A DNA stretch of 64,000 bases. Source: Nitrospirales bacterium. GTDB lineage: Bacteria > Nitrospirota > Nitrospiria > Nitrospirales > UBA8639. The translations under genes and the position numbers were made by a program. Shown piece by piece: positions 61,825-64,000 of the stretch (the first letter of the stretch is position 1; each line of letters opens with the position of its first letter). The notes beneath the pieces are model-generated. The model had not been told where the DNA came from, made no database searches, and saw nothing but the letters and a program-made list of their open reading frames with translations. The stretch lies in NCBI GenBank assembly GCA_029261295.1, contig JAJDBP010000017.1:186001-250000 (forward strand), in the 5' to 3' direction.

Positions 61825-64000
61825 GATGCCCCCTCTTTTTTGTCCGATGATCGATGATGACTGAGAGGGAACGTGATCTGACAAGTTGTTCCCTCACCTT
61901 CTTTGCTCGTGACCTGGATCTGGCCTGAATATTTCTGAATGATTCGGCGTGCGATAGTTAGCCCAAGGCCAGCACCTTCCCCCTGTTGTTTTGTCGTAAA
62001 AAAAGGATCGAAGATTTTTGGGAGCAAATGGTGAGGAATGCCGCAACCATTTTCTTCAATTGTGACCTGAATCTGGTGGTCACGTACAACAGTGGCAATC
62101 TTTAACATACCCTGATCTCCCATGGCCTGAACAGCATTGGCGATTATATTCGCAAACGCTTGCCTTAACTCCTGCGGATTGGCCATAAGGCCTGGGAGAT
62201 CTTGATAGTCTATCTGGATATCCATAAACAATGTATCATAGGTCTCTTTTACCCCATTCAGTGCGTGCTCTAATTGCTCATTCACATTCACTTCTGACAA
62301 CTGCTCCTTGAATTGAGAAGTCGCCTGACCGGTTAAGTCTCGAATAATCGTCGCCATACGTCGTCCATGTTGCACGATACTAAGGGCATACTCCTTAATC
62401 TGACTCGGGTTTTCCTCATCCTGTATTGCTTCACCGAGGCCAATGACTCCGACGAGAGGATTATTCAGCTCATGGCCAATTCCTGAGCTCAGAACACCTA
62501 GGCTGGCAAGTTTTTCTTCCTTGATCAGACGGTCTTGTAATCGACTTTCTTCAGTGACATCTCGAAACACCAATCCAACCTGCTGATTTTTGCCAGGCCG
62601 GGCTCGAACGCCAAACCATTGGTAACGGTAGATCTGGCCATTGACATGTATTTCTTGACGATCCGACGCCGCTGTTCGATATACGGCTTGCTGAAGTGGG
62701 TCTCTCAGACCCTCGGTGTTAAGACTCGGGGCTGAAGACTCAGGGGGCTCTCCAGTGAAATACGCGCCCATAGATTGAAACTCTTTTTCAATTTTCTGTT
62801 CTGTGCCTGAATCGGCTTCGAGGATTGTAAAGAGAGATGTGCCTTCAACCGGTCCATCGCTAAGATGAAAGGCCGCTTTGAAGGCACGATTGAGATAAAC
62901 GATTTGTTGCTCCTGATCCAGCATAACCACGGGATCCGGGACGCTATCAAGAATTTGAGCTGTGGACTCTTGAAGATATTGAACCTCTTGAGATTTAGTT
63001 TCTACCTCACTTTCAAGCCCGGCGAACGCAGAGGCTAACTGTCTATTCATCCGATTGATCTCGTCGGCAAGCTCTTCAATTTCGTCACCAGTTTTTATAT
63101 TGATCGGTTCTTGCCAATCACCATGGCCAATGAGCTTGGCCGTTTCTTGAAGGCGACGAATGGGTATCACAATACGACTAGCGGCAAAATATCCAAGCGT
63201 GGCCAGGAGTATGATCGACAGCAGTCCGAAGACTGCGACCCAGGTAAAGAGATGTTCAATCGGTGCAAAAAGCTCGTCCGACGATTGCCAAACGAACATA
63301 TGCCATCCCATTCCGGTTGATTCTTGGGTGATTCGGCTTGTCTTGGGGAGGGGAGCAAAACCTATAATGGAAGAACGCACACCACCATGTCCATCGCTCG
63401 GCGCCGGAGTCCAACCATTCTGCATGGGTGTCACTAAAGGAATGATCTGAGGGTCGCTTAGGCGAGTACCTGTAGGCAAAACAGGGCAGCTAAGAACCGT
63501 GCCATTCCCATCAATCAGCATGACATGCCCAGTTTCTCCAAATCGAATGGTATCGATGTGTGAAGAAAAAAACTCTTTCGCATCATAAATTCGATGTAAT
63601 ACGCCAACAACCTGATACCGAAGACTATCCATGATCGGCAAAGAAAGGGTAAACGTATAGACCTTCAATCGTTCATCAAAGGCCACGTTGGTAATATAGG
63701 GTTGGCCTACTCCGTTTTTAAAAGCACCTTGCCACCATGGTTCTTGAGAATGGGCATAAGGCACTTTGGCGTTAAGTGTCGCCGTGAGACGTCCGGCTTC
63801 ATCTGTGATAAACAGCCCACGAGTGGCAGAACGAGTGATCACAGGAATGGGGTGACCCGGATCGACATAGGATCCGCCATAATACTGTCGGAGTGTGACA
63901 ACCAGATCGTTTTGCATGAGGCGTTGTACTAACTCAGGATCCTCCTCCAGCCATGCCTGTGCCTCTTGGGCAATTAGTGTTTGCAAAGCCTTATCGCCAT
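61821..64000 (-). CDS. dCache sensor histidine kinase, N-terminus outside window
   Basis: The frame stays open to the window edge, so the start is missing; a TTG at 63986 is only the first visible candidate. Visible parts: a periplasmic dCache sensor, a membrane helix ('VAVFGLLSIILLATLGYFAA'), HAMP ('LQETAKLIGHGDWQEPI'), one PAS domain, HisKA with His in 'GIGHELNNPLVGVIGL', and HATPase with 'IANAVQAMGD' and 'GAGLGLTIARRII'. The HELNNPL sequence is of the NtrB-like class. No response regulator is visible beside it; the DUF3365 heme protein follows. Confidence 0.9.
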   Translation of the reverse strand, partial: GDKALQTLIAQEAQAWLEEDPELVQRLMQNDLVVTLRQYYGGSYVDPGHPIPVITRSATRGLFITDEAGRLTATLNAKVPYAHSQEPWWQGAFKNGVGQPYITNVAFDERLKVYTFTLSLPIMDSLRYQVVGVLHRIYDAKEFFSSHIDTIRFGETGHVMLIDGNGTVLSCPVLPTGTRLSDPQIIPLVTPMQNGWTPAPSDGHGGVRSSIIGFAPLPKTSRITQESTGMGWHMFVWQSSDELFAPIEHLFTWVAVFGLLSIILLATLGYFAASRIVIPIRRLQETAKLIGHGDWQEPINIKTGDEIEELADEINRMNRQLASAFAGLESEVETKSQEVQYLQESTAQILDSVPDPVVMLDQEQQIVYLNRAFKAAFHLSDGPVEGTSLFTILEADSGTEQKIEKEFQSMGAYFTGEPPESSAPSLNTEGLRDPLQQAVYRTAASDRQEIHVNGQIYRYQWFGVRARPGKNQQVGLVFRDVTEESRLQDRLIKEEKLASLGVLSSGIGHELNNPLVGVIGLGEAIQDEENPSQIKEYALSIVQHGRRMATIIRDLTGQATSQFKEQLSEVNVNEQLEHALNGVKETYDTLFMDIQIDYQDLPGLMANPQELRQAFANIIANAVQAMGDQGMLKIATVVRDHQIQVTIEENGCGIPHHLLPKIFDPFFTTKQQGEGAGLGLTIARRIIQKYSGQIQVTSKEGEGTTCQITFPLSHHRSSDKKEGAS

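Overview
The window reads as chromosomal DNA of a Gram-negative, respiratory, environmental bacterium. Outer-membrane and periplasmic proteins (an AlgE-type barrel, several lipoproteins) give the cell type. A succinate dehydrogenase whose third subunit resembles HdrB, many PAS-type sensor kinases, a DUF4212/SSS symporter pair and a dispersed repeat near 57 kb that I associate with Nitrospira together suggest the phylum Nitrospirota, probably Nitrospira. That placement is an inference from gene content; there is no rRNA or tRNA in the window to settle it.

Layout. 0-3.4 kb: a truncated unknown gene, an exported LigE-type DNA ligase, a TetR regulator and a membrane-anchored unknown protein. 3.4-7.6 kb: an antiporter and a tandem universal stress protein lie between three copies of a repeat beside an IS200-type transposase fragment, followed by a higBA toxin-antitoxin pair with a readable promoter and operator. 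7.6-13.4 kb: an AT-rich island of three lipid-anchored alpha/beta hydrolases, two of them large paralogues, with a decayed REP-associated (RAYT) transposase between them. 13.4-17.3 kb: a GC-rich ydiJ-type dehydrogenase and a PAS protein bracketed by a short direct repeat. 17.5-26.4 kb: mostly single genes (DUF808, YHS, SH3, lipoprotein, DUF899, ferredoxin-MBL fusion, EEP hydrolase, NTF2-like, PKD, STAS). 27-31.5 kb: a PilJ-type/PAS histidine kinase with an overlapping OmpR-type regulator and two receiver-only proteins. 31.7-39.6 kb: a desaturase, a small-subunit/large-subunit sodium symporter operon headed by two tiny membrane proteins, a beta-propeller, an AlgE-type porin and a fatty-acid-hydroxylase-like protein. 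39.7-46.9 kb: accessory region with a mobile-mystery A/B (HTH plus Fic) pair, htpG, a TIR-like membrane protein and an OLD-family nuclease. Two decayed copies of the 3' end of the neighbouring sigma-54 activator gene lie in this stretch.

47-56.4 kb holds the most coherent system. A GAF/AAA+/Fis sigma-54 activator with a cysteine cluster is divergent from nine genes: AhpD-like, SDR, exported dehalogenase/epoxide-hydrolase-like, exported cupin, Old Yellow Enzyme, esterase, PPOX-like, DUF5069 and quinone oxidoreductase. The gap between them contains three ACGAA-TTCGT palindromes and a near-consensus -24/-12 promoter, so this looks like a self-contained activator-operated regulon for reactive carbonyl, quinone or halogenated compounds. 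The inducer is unknown. 56.5-64 kb: a CBS protein, a repeat, the coupled sdhA-sdhB-sdhE-like operon, and a dCache sensor kinase (cut by the window edge) coupled to a CxxCH heme protein of the Tll0287/DUF3365 type.

No CRISPR array, rRNA or tRNA was seen.
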